The notes under the pieces: generated by a model
What the model was told of the DNA's origin: nothing
The model's input: the letters and a program-made list of their open reading frames with translations, nothing else
The model's database searches: none
Program-made: the position numbers and the translations under genes
Assembly (NCBI RefSeq): GCF_016401385.1
Contig: NZ_JAEACF010000001.1
Coordinates: 2,294,001 to 2,358,000 of the forward strand
From: Fictibacillus halophilus
Lineage (GTDB): Bacteria; Bacillota; Bacilli; Bacillales; Fictibacillaceae
DNA length: 64,000 nucleotides
Reading direction: 5' to 3'
Part shown: positions 35,983 through 43,742 of the stretch, one piece after another
How positions within the stretch are numbered: position 1 is the stretch's first letter
How the letters are laid out: each line of letters opens with the position of its first letter

Positions 35983-36495
35983 TTATTTGTTTAAGCTATA
36001 TATATATTGCCCTAATAGGATCGTTGAAATATGCAAAAACATCTCACTCCGAGATAGCATGCCACTGGTGAAGACACCTATCGCTCCATCCTTTTTTCTG
36101 ATCTCAGGGTCCTTTGTGAACTCACCCATCAATGTTCCGAGTTCCTTACCCTGCTTCAGACCTGTTACGATCAACGACGGAAGCAGAATACGAGCTCCTG
36201 CAGCTGAATAGACGTTGCCATCGTGATCCGCCACCGCTCCCCAGTTGCACAAATACATGCCATCTTCCATCTCCATTACTCCGCCTTCAAAACCAATGCC
36301 GATTTCAGCTCCTTGCTTCACACAATCTTTTGCCCGGTTGATAGCTCCGATTTTGGTTTCCTCATCAGAAAAAGGCTGTGCTGAGACTAATGAATCAGAA
36401 GAGTAAGATACGAGTTCAGAATCCTTAAAATACGCTATAAAAGGCTGAGCGGCTTTAATTTTTGCGGGGTTTGATGATCCAATTCCAATTTTCAT
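35983..36495 (-). CDS. DUF84 / YjjX-type nucleotide phosphatase
   Basis: A 170-residue protein of the DUF84 (YjjX) family related to ITPase folds; members hydrolyse inosine and xanthosine triphosphates to keep them out of nucleic acids. GIGSSNPAKIKA at the start and GIGFEGGVMEMEDGMYLCNWGAV in the middle are characteristic. Activity is inferred from the family. It follows ytoP by 13 bases, so the two are probably co-transcribed. Confidence 0.82.
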   Translation of the reverse strand: MKIGIGSSNPAKIKAAQPFIAYFKDSELVSYSSDSLVSAQPFSDEETKIGAINRAKDCVKQGAEIGIGFEGGVMEMEDGMYLCNWGAVADHDGNVYSAAGARILLPSLIVTGLKQGKELGTLMGEFTKDPEIRKKDGAIGVFTSGMLSRSEMFLHISTILLGQYIYSLNK

Positions 36496-36508
36496 TACAC
36501 GTTCATCC

Positions 36509-37579
36509 TCAGCTATTTTCTAAGATTGTTCTTAATGTAGTTTCATCTGCTGTTTTAACAAGTTTGATAAGCAATTCTTTTGCAGCAGCATAATCATCAA
36601 CATGTATCATAGAAGCATGTGTGTGAATATAACGTGAACAGATTCCGATCACCGCAGAAGGCACACCGTTTCCAGAGATGTGTACACTGCCAGCATCTGT
36701 TCCACCTTGTGAGATGAAATATTGGTAGGGAATCTTATGCGTTTCAGCAGTGTCTAGGATATATTCTCTCATACCACGATGAGTTACCATCGTTCTATCT
36801 AAAATTCTTAACAACGCACCTTTTCCAAGTTGACCGAACTCACTCTTATCCCCCATCATGTCATTCGCTGGACTTGCATCTAATGCGAAGAATAGATCAG
36901 GTTGAATTAAGTTCGCTGCTGTTTTGGACCCTCTAAGCCCTACTTCTTCTTGAACCGTAGCACCGCTATACAATTCGTTAGGCAACGTTTCATCCTTTAA
37001 TTCTTTTAATAGTTCAATCGCTAATCCCACACCATAACGATTATCCCATGCTTTCGCCATGATTTTCTTCGGATTGGCCATCGGTGTAAACGGACAGATC
37101 GGAACGATTTGCTGCCCAGGTCTTACACCCAGGTTATGAACTTCTTGATCGTTATCTGCACCAATATCTATGTACATATTCTTAATACCCATCGGTCTGT
37201 TACGCTGATCTTCAGAAAGAAGATGAGGTGGAGTTGAGCCGATTATACCAGTAATAACATCACCTTTATCTGTGTAAATATTTACACGTTGAGCTAATAG
37301 AACTTGGCTCCACCAGCCACCCAACTCTTGAAATTTTAGCATACCGTTTTTCGTAACCTTCGTAACCATGAAACCAACTTCATCCATGTGCCCCGCTACC
37401 ATAATCTTTGGACCATTCCCTTTTTTGACACCAAAGATGCTGCCAAGACCATCTTGAATAATTTCATCCGATACAGGTTCGATCTCTTTTCGGACAAACT
37501 TACGAACATCTCTTTCAAAGCCTGGCGCGCCCGGCAATTCAGTCAATGTTTTAAACAAGTCGAGTGTTTCTTTATTCAT
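36509..37579 (-). CDS. ytoP: YtoP, M42 family aminopeptidase
   Basis: A 356-residue cytosolic metallo-aminopeptidase (M42, glutamyl aminopeptidase type) of the tetrahedral TET class. Metal ligands and catalytic Glu are visible: [25 protein letters not shown] and [11 protein letters not shown], then [11 protein letters not shown]. It likely trims peptides, preferring acidic or neutral N-termini. The AAGGGG ribosome site lies in one arm of a long hairpin (37588–37644), which could dampen its translation. Confidence 0.92.
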   Translation of the reverse strand: MNKETLDLFKTLTELPGAPGFERDVRKFVRKEIEPVSDEIIQDGLGSIFGVKKGNGPKIMVAGHMDEVGFMVTKVTKNGMLKFQELGGWWSQVLLAQRVNIYTDKGDVITGIIGSTPPHLLSEDQRNRPMGIKNMYIDIGADNDQEVHNLGVRPGQQIVPICPFTPMANPKKIMAKAWDNRYGVGLAIELLKELKDETLPNELYSGATVQEEVGLRGSKTAANLIQPDLFFALDASPANDMMGDKSEFGQLGKGALLRILDRTMVTHRGMREYILDTAETHKIPYQYFISQGGTDAGSVHISGNGVPSAVIGICSRYIHTHASMIHVDDYAAAKELLIKLVKTADETTLRTILENS

Positions 37580-37587
37580 ATAAAAAC

Positions 37588-37644
37588 AACCCCTTCTAAT
37601 TAGTCACATGTACATTTTTATTGTACACCTAATAAGAAGGGGTT
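37588..37644 (-). terminator. Long hairpin after queC containing the ytoP ribosome site
   Basis: AACCCCTTCT/AGAAGGGGTT (10 pairs) plus ATTAG/CTAAT and TGTACA/TGTACA inner stems. On the reverse strand its distal arm contains the AGAAGGGG used by ytoP and is followed by GTTTTTAT then the ATG. It looks like the que operon terminator and would also hide the ytoP Shine-Dalgarno. Confidence 0.65.
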
Positions 37645-37663
37645 TTCTATACTTATGAATGTT

Positions 37664-38335
37664 CTAGATTTCGTAAGTGATCGGATCGATTGCTCCAGCT
37701 TCTTTAAAACCTTTCAAACGTAAAACACAGCTGTCACATTGTCCGCATGCTGCTTCTTTTCCATTGTAGCAAGAAGTTGTTAGATCATATGGCACTTCAA
37801 GAGAAAGACCTTTTTCAATCGTTTCCTTTTTAGATAAAGAGATCAATGGTGTTTCAACTGAAATGTTTTTTCCTGTAACACCTGCTTTTGTTGCTAGGTT
37901 GATCGTTTCTTCCATACTCTGAATGAATTCTGGACGGCAATCTGGATAGCCGCTATAGTCGACCGCTGAAACACCTGTATAAACAGCGGTAGCTCCGATT
38001 ACTTCAGCATAAGCGCTTGCGAGTGATAAGAAAATCATGTTTCTAGCAGGTACATAGGTTACAGGGATCCCTTCTTCTGCCTCAGTTGGAACTTCTACCT
38101 TTTCATCGGTTAGTGCACTTCCACCAATATCTTTCAAGAAGGTAAGATCGACAATTCTATGATCTGCTACACCATAATACTTACCGACTTCAATCGCTTG
38201 CTCAACTTCTCGATTATGACGTTGCCCATAGTGAAAAGTGATCGGGTACAGGTCATATCCCTCCGCTTTTGCGATCCCCATGCAAGTTGTACTATCAAGT
38301 CCTCCGCTTAAAACAATAACCGCTTTTTTATTCAT
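37664..38335 (-). CDS. queC: QueC, preQ0 synthase
   Basis: A 223-residue ATP-dependent enzyme converting 7-carboxy-7-deazaguanine and ammonia to preQ0. The PP-loop SGGLDST (10–16) and four zinc cysteines (C189, C197, C200, C203) are present. It is last gene of queD–queE–queC under the preQ1 riboswitch; only two bases separate it from queE. Confidence 0.96.
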   Translation of the reverse strand: MNKKAVIVLSGGLDSTTCMGIAKAEGYDLYPITFHYGQRHNREVEQAIEVGKYYGVADHRIVDLTFLKDIGGSALTDEKVEVPTEAEEGIPVTYVPARNMIFLSLASAYAEVIGATAVYTGVSAVDYSGYPDCRPEFIQSMEETINLATKAGVTGKNISVETPLISLSKKETIEKGLSLEVPYDLTTSCYNGKEAACGQCDSCVLRLKGFKEAGAIDPITYEI

Positions 38336-38337
38336 GG

Positions 38338-39060
38338 TTAAACCCCTCTCTCTTCTGGATGCCAGATTACTTTATGAAGTTGAAGACTGAGCTTTGCATT
38401 TGGTAGTGGATTCTCCAATAAAAGTTCAACAAGACGTCTCGGAGGCATGCTTTCCCAAACGGGGCTTACCGAGATCTGACCATTTCTGTAATGCTCAGAG
38501 ACTACTTGTTTCGTTATCTCAAAATCGTTCTCTGATCCAACAACGAATTTAATCTCATCTTGGTGCTGAAGCTCTTTGAAATTATCCATGTGCATTCTGT
38601 CCATCTCTCCAGAGGCTGGGAGCTTGTAGTCCATTACGAATCTCATCTTTTTTTGTAAATCATGGTGAGAGTTGCGTAATTGCTCAAATGGCTGGATATC
38701 GATAGCCCCGTTCGTTTCAATGTGGATATCTACAATATGATCCAAGTCAGCCATCGCTAGCAGTAAGGCAGCTGATTTTTCTCTATGAATTAAAGGCTCT
38801 CCACCTGTAAAACAAATTCGTTGTGATCGAAACGACTTAATCGTATTCACGATCTCTTCTATCGTTGCTTCAAACTCGGGTTTAGCAGGTGCATAACTGT
38901 ATGTCGTATCACACCACGTGCAGCGAAGATTGCAATGAAAAACACGTACAAAAACCGTTGGATACCCAGCTTGAAGTCCTTCACCTTCAACCGTTTCAAA
39001 GATCTCGACCATAGGAACTTTCCAGTGTTTCCAAACATCTTTAGACGGCAGATCAAACAT
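38338..39060 (-). CDS. queE: QueE, 7-carboxy-7-deazaguanine synthase
   Basis: A 240-residue radical-SAM enzyme making CDG from 6-carboxy-tetrahydropterin. The cluster motif is C43-x3-C47-x2-C50 (FHCNLRCTWCDT), followed by FTGGEPLIH for SAM binding. It overlaps the 3' end of queD by eight bases, so translation is coupled. Confidence 0.95.
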   Translation of the reverse strand: MFDLPSKDVWKHWKVPMVEIFETVEGEGLQAGYPTVFVRVFHCNLRCTWCDTTYSYAPAKPEFEATIEEIVNTIKSFRSQRICFTGGEPLIHREKSAALLLAMADLDHIVDIHIETNGAIDIQPFEQLRNSHHDLQKKMRFVMDYKLPASGEMDRMHMDNFKELQHQDEIKFVVGSENDFEITKQVVSEHYRNGQISVSPVWESMPPRRLVELLLENPLPNAKLSLQLHKVIWHPEERGV

Positions 39061-39532
39061 CGTTTTCCACCATCCATTCTCTTTTCATTACAGCATAGCT
39101 AGTAGGTGTCTCATACAGTTTAAGCTCTTCTAACCTGTGCCCTTGTTCACTTAGACCACGTTCGTTAAGTTCAAGATCAATTTGCTCCCAAATCCAAACC
39201 ACCATATTTTCAGCAGTCGTATTCATTGGAGGGAGAACTTCGTTTAAATATTGATGATCTAATTTGCTGTCAATTGCTGATTTGAAAATTTCTTTTATCT
39301 CTCCAAAGTCAACGGCAATGCCAATTGCATTCACAAAACCGCTCATTGTGATCACTAGTTTGTATGTGTGACCGTGGAGATTTTTGCATTTCCCATCATA
39401 GCAATGCAGGTGATGAGCCGCATCAAAGGTAAACTCTTTGCATACTGCAACCCGCTTATTATGGTACTTTAATTGTTCGCTCTTAATGTCGCGACCGAGT
39501 ATTTGAACATCTGTTGGAATTTTATAAGTCAT
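39053..39532 (-). CDS. queD: QueD, 6-carboxy-tetrahydropterin synthase
   Basis: A 159-residue T-fold enzyme converting dihydroneopterin triphosphate to 6-carboxy-tetrahydropterin. The zinc site is in FDAAHHLH (H40/H41) and NLHGHTYKL (H53, H55), with C49 as the likely catalytic cysteine. It is first gene of the operon. The start follows an AAAGGATG ribosome site 91 bases after the riboswitch. Confidence 0.95.
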   Translation of the reverse strand: MTYKIPTDVQILGRDIKSEQLKYHNKRVAVCKEFTFDAAHHLHCYDGKCKNLHGHTYKLVITMSGFVNAIGIAVDFGEIKEIFKSAIDSKLDHQYLNEVLPPMNTTAENMVVWIWEQIDLELNERGLSEQGHRLEELKLYETPTSYAVMKREWMVENDV

Positions 39533-39563
39533 TCCTGTTCATCCTTTCGAGTGGAGCACGAAA

Positions 39564-39594
39564 ACAAAAAAACTCTGCTAAAAACGCAGAGAGT
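39564..39594 (-). terminator. Riboswitch-controlled terminator before queD
   Basis: Reverse strand ACTCTCTGC, seven-base loop, GCAGAGT, then seven T; the expression platform of the preQ1 element. Confidence 0.85.
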
Positions 39595-39616
39595 GTAAAT
39601 GTTCATTCTTCACGCT

Positions 39617-39658
39617 CCCTAGTTTTGTTTTAAGAGGGGTGGGAATTTCGAACCCTCC
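39617..39658 (-). promoter_or_regulatory. preQ1 class I riboswitch aptamer
   Basis: Reverse strand GGAGGGTTCGAAATTCCCAC, then CCCTC, an A-rich strand and AAAACTAGGG. This follows the preQ1-I plan: short GC stem, loop, and an A-rich tail ending in CUAGG that makes the pseudoknot. It precedes a terminator and queDEC. High preQ1 should shut the operon down. Confidence 0.85.
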
Positions 39659-39715
39659 ATCTTTATCAAATGTATCTTATCAAAAAAGCCCAAGAAAAAG
39701 AAGGCTTTTCTTTGT

Positions 39716-39721
39716 TATACT
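39716..39721 (+). promoter_or_regulatory. Extended -10 box for ytzB
   Basis: TGTTATACT: TATACT with TGn upstream, 54 bases before the start codon. No convincing -35. Confidence 0.4.
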
Positions 39722-39775
39722 GGTTAAGAAGAACCTATATATTTGAAAATGAACTTACATAAGGTGGGAATACGA

Positions 39776-40084
39776 ATGAATTGGAGAAACCTGATTCTAG
39801 CAGGCCTTACAGGCGCTGCAATCGGTTATGTTGTTACAAAAAAGCAGACAGAGACCATCACACCCGAAAAAGCGCTAAAGCTATTAAAAGAAAAGGCAAA
39901 AGAACATTACAGAATCTCAGGAGCTTGGATCATGGTTAAAGCAGAAGATAAGAACGTTCATGGCCTTCCATACTCTGTGTATAAGGGTGGCTTTTCAAAC
40001 TCTTCACCTGGAACGGAAGCCTCGCATTTCGAATTCTTAATTGATGCTTCAACTGGAAGTCTGTTAGAGCTCGTACAAAAGTAA
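39776..40084 (+). CDS. ytzB: YtzB-like PepSY-domain membrane protein
   Basis: A 102-residue protein with an N-terminal hydrophobic anchor (about residues 5–20, NLILAGLTGAAIGYVV) and an extracytoplasmic PepSY-like domain (ITPEKALKLLKEKAKEH ... FEFLIDASTGSLLEL). PepSY modules are thought to inhibit or chaperone peptidases. AAGGTGGG seven bases before the ATG at 39776 decides the start; an upstream TTG at 39743 is rejected. The synteny slot, near ytoP and ytnP, fits ytzB. Confidence 0.75.
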   Translation: MNWRNLILAGLTGAAIGYVVTKKQTETITPEKALKLLKEKAKEHYRISGAWIMVKAEDKNVHGLPYSVYKGGFSNSSPGTEASHFEFLIDASTGSLLELVQK

Positions 40085-40116
40085 AAAAAACCCATAGGAC
40101 ATTTTCCTAAGGGCTT
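40083..40116 (-). terminator. Terminator of the 40128–40664 gene
   Basis: Reverse strand CCCTTAGGA, short loop, TCCTATGGG, then eight T. Confidence 0.75.
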
Positions 40117-40127
40117 TCTTATGGAGA

Positions 40128-40664
40128 TTAACGATATAATTTTGTTTGGTCGTAAAGGTTGTTATCGATCTTGAATTTTGTAGTAAGATATTGACGCTTT
40201 TCCCAAACACTTAAAATGAATAAAGGAACGATGATTAAAAGAAATAATAGTCCTGTTACAACGATCCAATCCATATGAGTTCCAAGATCTGATTCGTGTG
40301 CTTTTTTATAATCTTTAATTTGAGAATTTGCTTTAGCTACTGCTGCTTCAGCTAAAAGTTCATTTTTGTCAGCATCATAAAACACAACTTCTGTGTGATC
40401 AAAGTAAAAAATATTATCTCTAACCGTATCATAGTTAGCAATGGCAACTGTTACTTCTGATGCATCTAATTCTGAGTCTTGATTTGGATACGTTTCAATG
40501 TCTGTTAAAGTTAAAGAACCCTTTTTTAAATCTTTGTGCTTACTTTCAATTCCCTTTTCAATCGTCTTCTTCATTTCATCTGTAGCTTGTTCAGCAGATA
40601 CGAAAGTACCCATGGATAAAAACAGTGCTAAAACGGTAAAAATGGCAACTAACTGTTTTTTCAT
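40128..40664 (-). CDS. Uncharacterised exported, C-terminally anchored protein
   Basis: A 178-residue protein I do not recognise. It has a signal peptide (1–24, cut likely after VSAE-type AEQ), an extracytoplasmic region of about 105 residues, a membrane helix (about 133–156, WIVVTGLLFLLIIVPLFIL) and a short basic cytoplasmic tail. The extracellular part has alternating charged and beta-prone segments (VTVAIANYDTVRDNIFYFDHTEVVFYDADKNELL). The GAGGGG ribosome site is good. It is transcribed alone. This layout is seen in sortase-like or TPM-type surface proteins, but no motif supports either. Confidence 0.7.
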   Translation of the reverse strand: MKKQLVAIFTVLALFLSMGTFVSAEQATDEMKKTIEKGIESKHKDLKKGSLTLTDIETYPNQDSELDASEVTVAIANYDTVRDNIFYFDHTEVVFYDADKNELLAEAAVAKANSQIKDYKKAHESDLGTHMDWIVVTGLLFLLIIVPLFILSVWEKRQYLTTKFKIDNNLYDQTKLYR

Positions 40665-40792
40665 TTTAAATCCCCTCTCATTTTTTACCCTTTAAGATAT
40701 AAATAAAGTTCATCAATACATGCCTCTCATATTTTAACATATCCTGTCGATTTCGACATTCACTTGAAAATGGAAAATATGTGACGGTTTTT

Positions 40793-41635
40793 TTACATTT
40801 TTGGGGAACGTGGTATTCTTTCTGTCATCTCACCCTTTTCATCCCACTTAACAGCACGATAAATACAATCATGATAAAAGAAATACCATGTATCAGGCTT
40901 TATCCATTTTTGTTTTTGAAAGATTGAAGTCATGGGATAATCATCATAAGCAAGCACCCATAATGGGTTATGATGTGCATGAGTTGGCATGATATCTCCG
41001 ATGTGATAGAGCTTTTCTCCATTCTCTAATGTAAGTTCAATCAGTGAATGGCCATCACTATGACCTCCTGTATGAACCATTCGAATACCTTCTATTACTT
41101 CTATCTCTTCCTTAAATGTTCTTACTTGATGCTGAATAGGTTCCCAATTTTCTTTCCAATATGTATTCTGAGACCGGATATTTGGATTCTTAAGCTCATT
41201 CCATTCTGTTTCAGAGGTATAAATAATAGCGTTTTCAAAAACAGGTACTAACTGATCATCTTCCCATCTTGATAACCCTGAGGCATGATCAAAGTGCATA
41301 TGTGTCATAAGAATAATATCAATATCAGAAGTAGTTAATCCTTCTTTTTTTAAATTTTTTTCAATAAGCGACTCTTCTGTAACGCCATAGTTTCTTTTTT
41401 GTTTTTCTGTCAATTTCCCATAACCGATCCCAGACTCAATCAGTATGTTCTTTCCTTTAAAACCTTGAACAAGGATGGGTTCAGTTCTAAGCTCAATTTG
41501 ATTCTTATCGTTAACAGGATATTTCCTTTCCCATAGAGGTTTAGGAACGACTCCAAACATAGCACCGCCGTCCATATGTGTGACCCCGCCATCCAACCAT
41601 GTTAATGTCTTCGTACCAATTTTCCACTGATCCAT
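40793..41635 (-). CDS. ytnP: YtnP, metallo-beta-lactamase-fold lactonase
   Basis: A 280-residue MBL-fold hydrolase with the binuclear zinc motif H112-M-H114-F-D116-H117 and later zinc histidines ([14 protein letters not shown]). B. subtilis YtnP is a lactonase that quenches lactone signals of other bacteria. The frame continues to 41719, but AAAGGAG nine bases before the ATG at 41635 fixes the start at the family length. Confidence 0.92.
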   Translation of the reverse strand: MDQWKIGTKTLTWLDGGVTHMDGGAMFGVVPKPLWERKYPVNDKNQIELRTEPILVQGFKGKNILIESGIGYGKLTEKQKRNYGVTEESLIEKNLKKEGLTTSDIDIILMTHMHFDHASGLSRWEDDQLVPVFENAIIYTSETEWNELKNPNIRSQNTYWKENWEPIQHQVRTFKEEIEVIEGIRMVHTGGHSDGHSLIELTLENGEKLYHIGDIMPTHAHHNPLWVLAYDDYPMTSIFQKQKWIKPDTWYFFYHDCIYRAVKWDEKGEMTERIPRSPKM

Positions 41636-41701
41636 ATTTTTAGTCTCCTTTCTATTTAGATCTCTGTACAAGTGTATCATAAGAAACAAAGATCGGATGA
41701 A

Positions 41702-41733
41702 AAGAAAAGACCCAAGCATATGCTTGGATCTTT
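41702..41733 (-). terminator. Terminator of trmB
   Basis: Reverse strand AAAGATCCAAGCA paired with TGCTTGGGTCTTT, then TTCTTTT; it overlaps the trmB stop codon. Confidence 0.8.
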
Positions 41734-42373
41734 AAGAACGGAATTGTGCTTCCATACGGTAAATTCGATATCCTTTTTCAGAGAATTTCTCTTCATATTC
41801 TGTCATAACGTTATCTTCCATATCACTTTTATGAAGATCAAGACTTACTTGGTTAAAAAACATACCATAGGTTGACATACTATGAAGTGAATATTCGAAC
41901 AACCCCTGATTATCAGTCTTGAAATGAATTTCACCAGGCTTTTTTAATACAGTCTCATATCTTTTAAGAAAACTTTCATGCGTTAATCTTCTTTTTGCAT
42001 GCTTGGATTTTGGCCAAGGATCCGAAAAGTTGAGGTAGACACGCTCAATTTCACCCGGCTCAAAGTAATCCAACAAGTGTGATGCATCTGCTCTAATAAG
42101 TTTAACGTTTGGTTTTTCGTCTTCTAAAATACGGTCCAGTGCAGTAATGATGATGCTGTCATAAAGCTCCATCCCTAAATAATTTATAGAAGGGTTTTGT
42201 TTAGCCATACCATTAACAAACTGTCCCTTACCTGTTCCAACTTCAATATGAATCGGATTGTCATTCCCAAAAAAAGAATGCCATTTACCTTTCATCTTTT
42301 CAGGCTCTACTGAAACGTATTCAGGATGTTCGATTAATTTTTCTTTAGCCCAAGGCTTAAATCTTTGACGCAT
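41732..42373 (-). CDS. trmB: tRNA (guanine-46-N7)-methyltransferase
   Basis: A 213-residue SAM-dependent methyltransferase forming m7G46 in tRNA variable loops. SAM motif [14 protein letters not shown] and the family signature [16 protein letters not shown] are intact. GGGGAG precedes the ATG. It is divergent from ytzH and followed by its own terminator before ytnP. Confidence 0.96.
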   Translation of the reverse strand: MRQRFKPWAKEKLIEHPEYVSVEPEKMKGKWHSFFGNDNPIHIEVGTGKGQFVNGMAKQNPSINYLGMELYDSIIITALDRILEDEKPNVKLIRADASHLLDYFEPGEIERVYLNFSDPWPKSKHAKRRLTHESFLKRYETVLKKPGEIHFKTDNQGLFEYSLHSMSTYGMFFNQVSLDLHKSDMEDNVMTEYEEKFSEKGYRIYRMEAQFRS

Positions 42374-42470
42374 ATTTTCTCCCCACTTTTCACACTTTTA
42401 TATAGTTTTGAACGAAGGATATTTTTTAGAATAATCCATAAGCTATGCAATGAAAGGATGTGCAGGAAAA

Positions 42471-42755
42471 ATGCCATTAAATCACAACGATCAATTGCAT
42501 ATCATCAGAGATCTTCTTCAAGATCATTATACCGATTGTGCTGGTTCACCATCCGAATGTGCTCAATTAGAACGTCTTGCTGCACATTTATTGGAGAACG
42601 GCGCAGTTCATGAAGAAGTACGAAACATCTTGTCCAACATTAACGAATATAGTCATACCGGCTTTTCACACCAGCATTTAGAAGAGCATATTACAAATCA
42701 TCGACCTCACTTAGAATCATGGATCAACACGATTCAAACACATCATCCATATTAA
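42471..42755 (+). CDS. ytzH: YtzH-like protein
   Basis: A 94-residue small cytosolic protein of the YtzH family: MPLNHNDQLHIIRDLLQDHYTDCAGSPSECAQLERL. It is largely helical, His- and Glu-rich, with two cysteines near positions 23 and 31. Function unknown. An ATG at 42450 adds seven residues (MKGCAGK), but those overlap the ribosome site, and the MPLN start is the family start. Same position as in B. subtilis, between trmB and ytmP. Confidence 0.85.
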   Translation: MPLNHNDQLHIIRDLLQDHYTDCAGSPSECAQLERLAAHLLENGAVHEEVRNILSNINEYSHTGFSHQHLEEHITNHRPHLESWINTIQTHHPY

Positions 42756-42781
42756 GACACTATTCCCTAGGAAATAGTGTC
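42756..42781. terminator. Terminator-like hairpin, ytzH and ytmP
   Basis: GACACTATT (42756–42764) pairs with AATAGTGTC (42773–42781). No long T run follows on either strand, so efficiency is uncertain. Confidence 0.5.
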
Positions 42782-42805
42782 AGATGATCTTATATGTTGT
42801 CAGCG

Positions 42806-43588
42806 TTAGATCGAACCAGCAAGTTTTTTAATACTTTCTGCAAAATGGGCAGTCTCTTTAGACTGTCCTTTTTCTTTATACCAGAAAAAAGAGCTTATGG
42901 TTTGTGCCAATACATACCAATGCATTCTTCTTTCTAAATCATCATTAAGGGTTTCCCCATAAACCTCGAGCCATTCTTCCCATTTTTCATAAGGGATATA
43001 GCTATAAAGAAGCATTCCAAGATCTAGTGCAGGATCAGCAATCATCGCTCCATCCCAATCGATCAAATATAATTCCTCAGAATCACTTAGCAGCCAATTG
43101 TTATGATTAACATCACAGTGGCATACCACCAAATTATCGACTTCAACCTCAGAGGCAGTCTCCATTAAGTAAGCGAAGGAATCATTGATGATTTCTAGAT
43201 AATCTTTCTCTTTACGCATCTGCAATTGTATATCGTTTAAAAGGTCAACTGGCGTTAACCTTTTTTTCTCTAAGCGGTTCATCATGCCAAGCAGTTCTTG
43301 AGATCGGTGAATTTTCGCTAGAAGTTCGGCTACATTCTCACTTTTCATATCTGCTGCTTTCAATTCACGGCCGTTTAGCCACTGTTGAGCTGTTATTACA
43401 TCTCCATTACCTAATCTTTTTGTCCATAAAAGCTTAGGAACAATTCCTTCTGCAGAAAGAACAGCTAAAAACGGAGAGGAATTACGCTTTAAAAACAGTT
43501 TTTGGTTCCCATATTCAGCTATATATGCTTCTCCCGTTGCTCCGCCAGCAGGGGAAACCTGCCAATCTTCTCCCAAAATCTGTTCCAA
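42806..43588 (-). CDS. ytmP: YtmP, choline-kinase-like phosphotransferase
   Basis: About 260 residues, aminoglycoside phosphotransferase/choline kinase fold. The catalytic loop CHCDVNHNNWLL and the metal-binding LIDWDGA are present; substrate unknown. The frame opens with a GTG at 43597, but that codon lies within the AAGGTG that would be its ribosome site. The TTG at 43588 has the AAGGTG six bases upstream and is the better start, making MEQILGEDW the N-terminus. Downstream of amyX on the same strand, as in B. subtilis. Confidence 0.82.
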   Translation of the reverse strand: MEQILGEDWQVSPAGGATGEAYIAEYGNQKLFLKRNSSPFLAVLSAEGIVPKLLWTKRLGNGDVITAQQWLNGRELKAADMKSENVAELLAKIHRSQELLGMMNRLEKKRLTPVDLLNDIQLQMRKEKDYLEIINDSFAYLMETASEVEVDNLVVCHCDVNHNNWLLSDSEELYLIDWDGAMIADPALDLGMLLYSYIPYEKWEEWLEVYGETLNDDLERRMHWYVLAQTISSFFWYKEKGQSKETAHFAESIKKLAGSI

Positions 43589-43699
43589 AATGTTCACCTT
43601 CTTGTCTAGTTAAGAAATCCGTTTTTGATTAGTTGTTCGTTCAAAAAATTATAGCTTTTCCGTATCGAATTAAATTACTGCGAAGTCATTATTTTAACA

Positions 43700-43732
43700 C
43701 AAAAAATCAAGAAAAGCACTTGATTCTTGATT
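43700..43732 (-). terminator. Terminator of amyX
   Basis: Reverse strand AATCAAGA and TCTTGATT, loop of 12, then TTTT. The right arm lies just past the amyX stop. Confidence 0.65.
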
Positions 43733-43742
43733 CTTTACAATC

